Shown here one piece after another: positions 6,296-6,384 of a DNA stretch of 6,384 nt. The stretch spans positions 1 through 6,384 of the forward strand of contig CALEPR010000183.1 in NCBI GenBank assembly GCA_937910665.1, read 5' to 3'. The first letter of the stretch is position 1; each line of letters opens with the position of its first letter. This stretch comes from an uncultured Selenomonadales bacterium (GTDB lineage Bacteria > Bacillota > Negativicutes > Selenomonadales > Selenomonadaceae). The position numbers and the translations under genes are program-made. The notes beneath the pieces are model-generated. The model saw only the letters and a program-made list of their open reading frames with translations, did no database searches and was not told the origin of the DNA.

Positions 6296-6384
6296 TGGCG
6301 GAGAAGGTGGGATTCGAACCCACGGTGCCTTTCGACATCACTGGTTTTCAAGACCAGCTCCTTAAACCACTCGGACACCTCTCC
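6296..6384 (-). tRNA. tRNA-Ser (anticodon UGA), CCA encoded
   Basis: The complement folds as a complete class II tRNA. The 7-bp acceptor stem is GGAGAGG with CTTCTCC (one G-U pair). The D arm is TCC/GGA around GAGTGGTTTAA. The anticodon stem CTGGT/ACCAG holds the loop CTTGAAA, giving anticodon TGA. A long variable arm closes with a GAAA loop (TGTC/GGCA), and the T arm is GTGGG-TTCGAAT-CCCAC. Discriminator G73 at 6299 is followed by an encoded CCA (6298-6296). The anticodon, long variable arm and G73 agree on serine, reading UCA and other UCN codons. The 5' end coincides with the last base of the window, so its promoter is not visible. Confidence 0.97.

Overview
The window is a compact stretch of bacterial chromosome, moderately AT-rich, with short intergenic gaps and clear Shine-Dalgarno sites. 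A MeaB-type GTPase, a short ArgA-like acetyltransferase, RecX and a CCA-encoding tRNA-Ser together suggest an anaerobic, propionate-pathway Bacillota, perhaps of the Negativicutes. That placement is a judgement from protein resemblance and codon style, not from a phylogenetic marker.

Layout. The plus strand carries three genes in a row. They are meaB (1-1101), an unusual 313-residue protein whose C-terminus is an HPr-like domain without the phospho-histidine (1199-2140), and a 959-residue fusion of an APC-family amino acid permease with a complete hybrid histidine kinase (2188-5067). A convergent intergenic region of about 230 bp (5068-5295) follows. It contains a long imperfect inverted repeat, further self-complementary segments and one doubtful small ORF. 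The minus strand then reads from the right edge inward: tRNA-Ser(UGA) (6384-6296), a GNAT acetyltransferase resembling short N-acetylglutamate synthases (6256-5786), and recX (5766-5296).

How the genes may work together. MeaB protects and loads B12-dependent methylmalonyl-CoA mutase, so it belongs to succinate/propionate metabolism; its mutase partner would lie outside the window. The most striking pair is the degenerate HPr-like protein followed 47 nt later by the permease-kinase. The permease half keeps the APC substrate-site signatures. The kinase half keeps every catalytic motif (His592, Asn709, the G boxes, receiver Asp886). This makes a plausible transporter-sensor, comparable in architecture to CbrA/CrbS, where an SSS symporter is fused to a kinase, but built on a different transporter family. 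The upstream protein aligns without gaps to HPr from Pro18 to Ser46. It has lost His15 and Arg17 but kept the regulatory serine, as Crh does in Bacillus. A functional link between the two is inference from adjacency only. The minus-strand tRNA, acetyltransferase and recX are so tightly spaced that they are probably co-transcribed.
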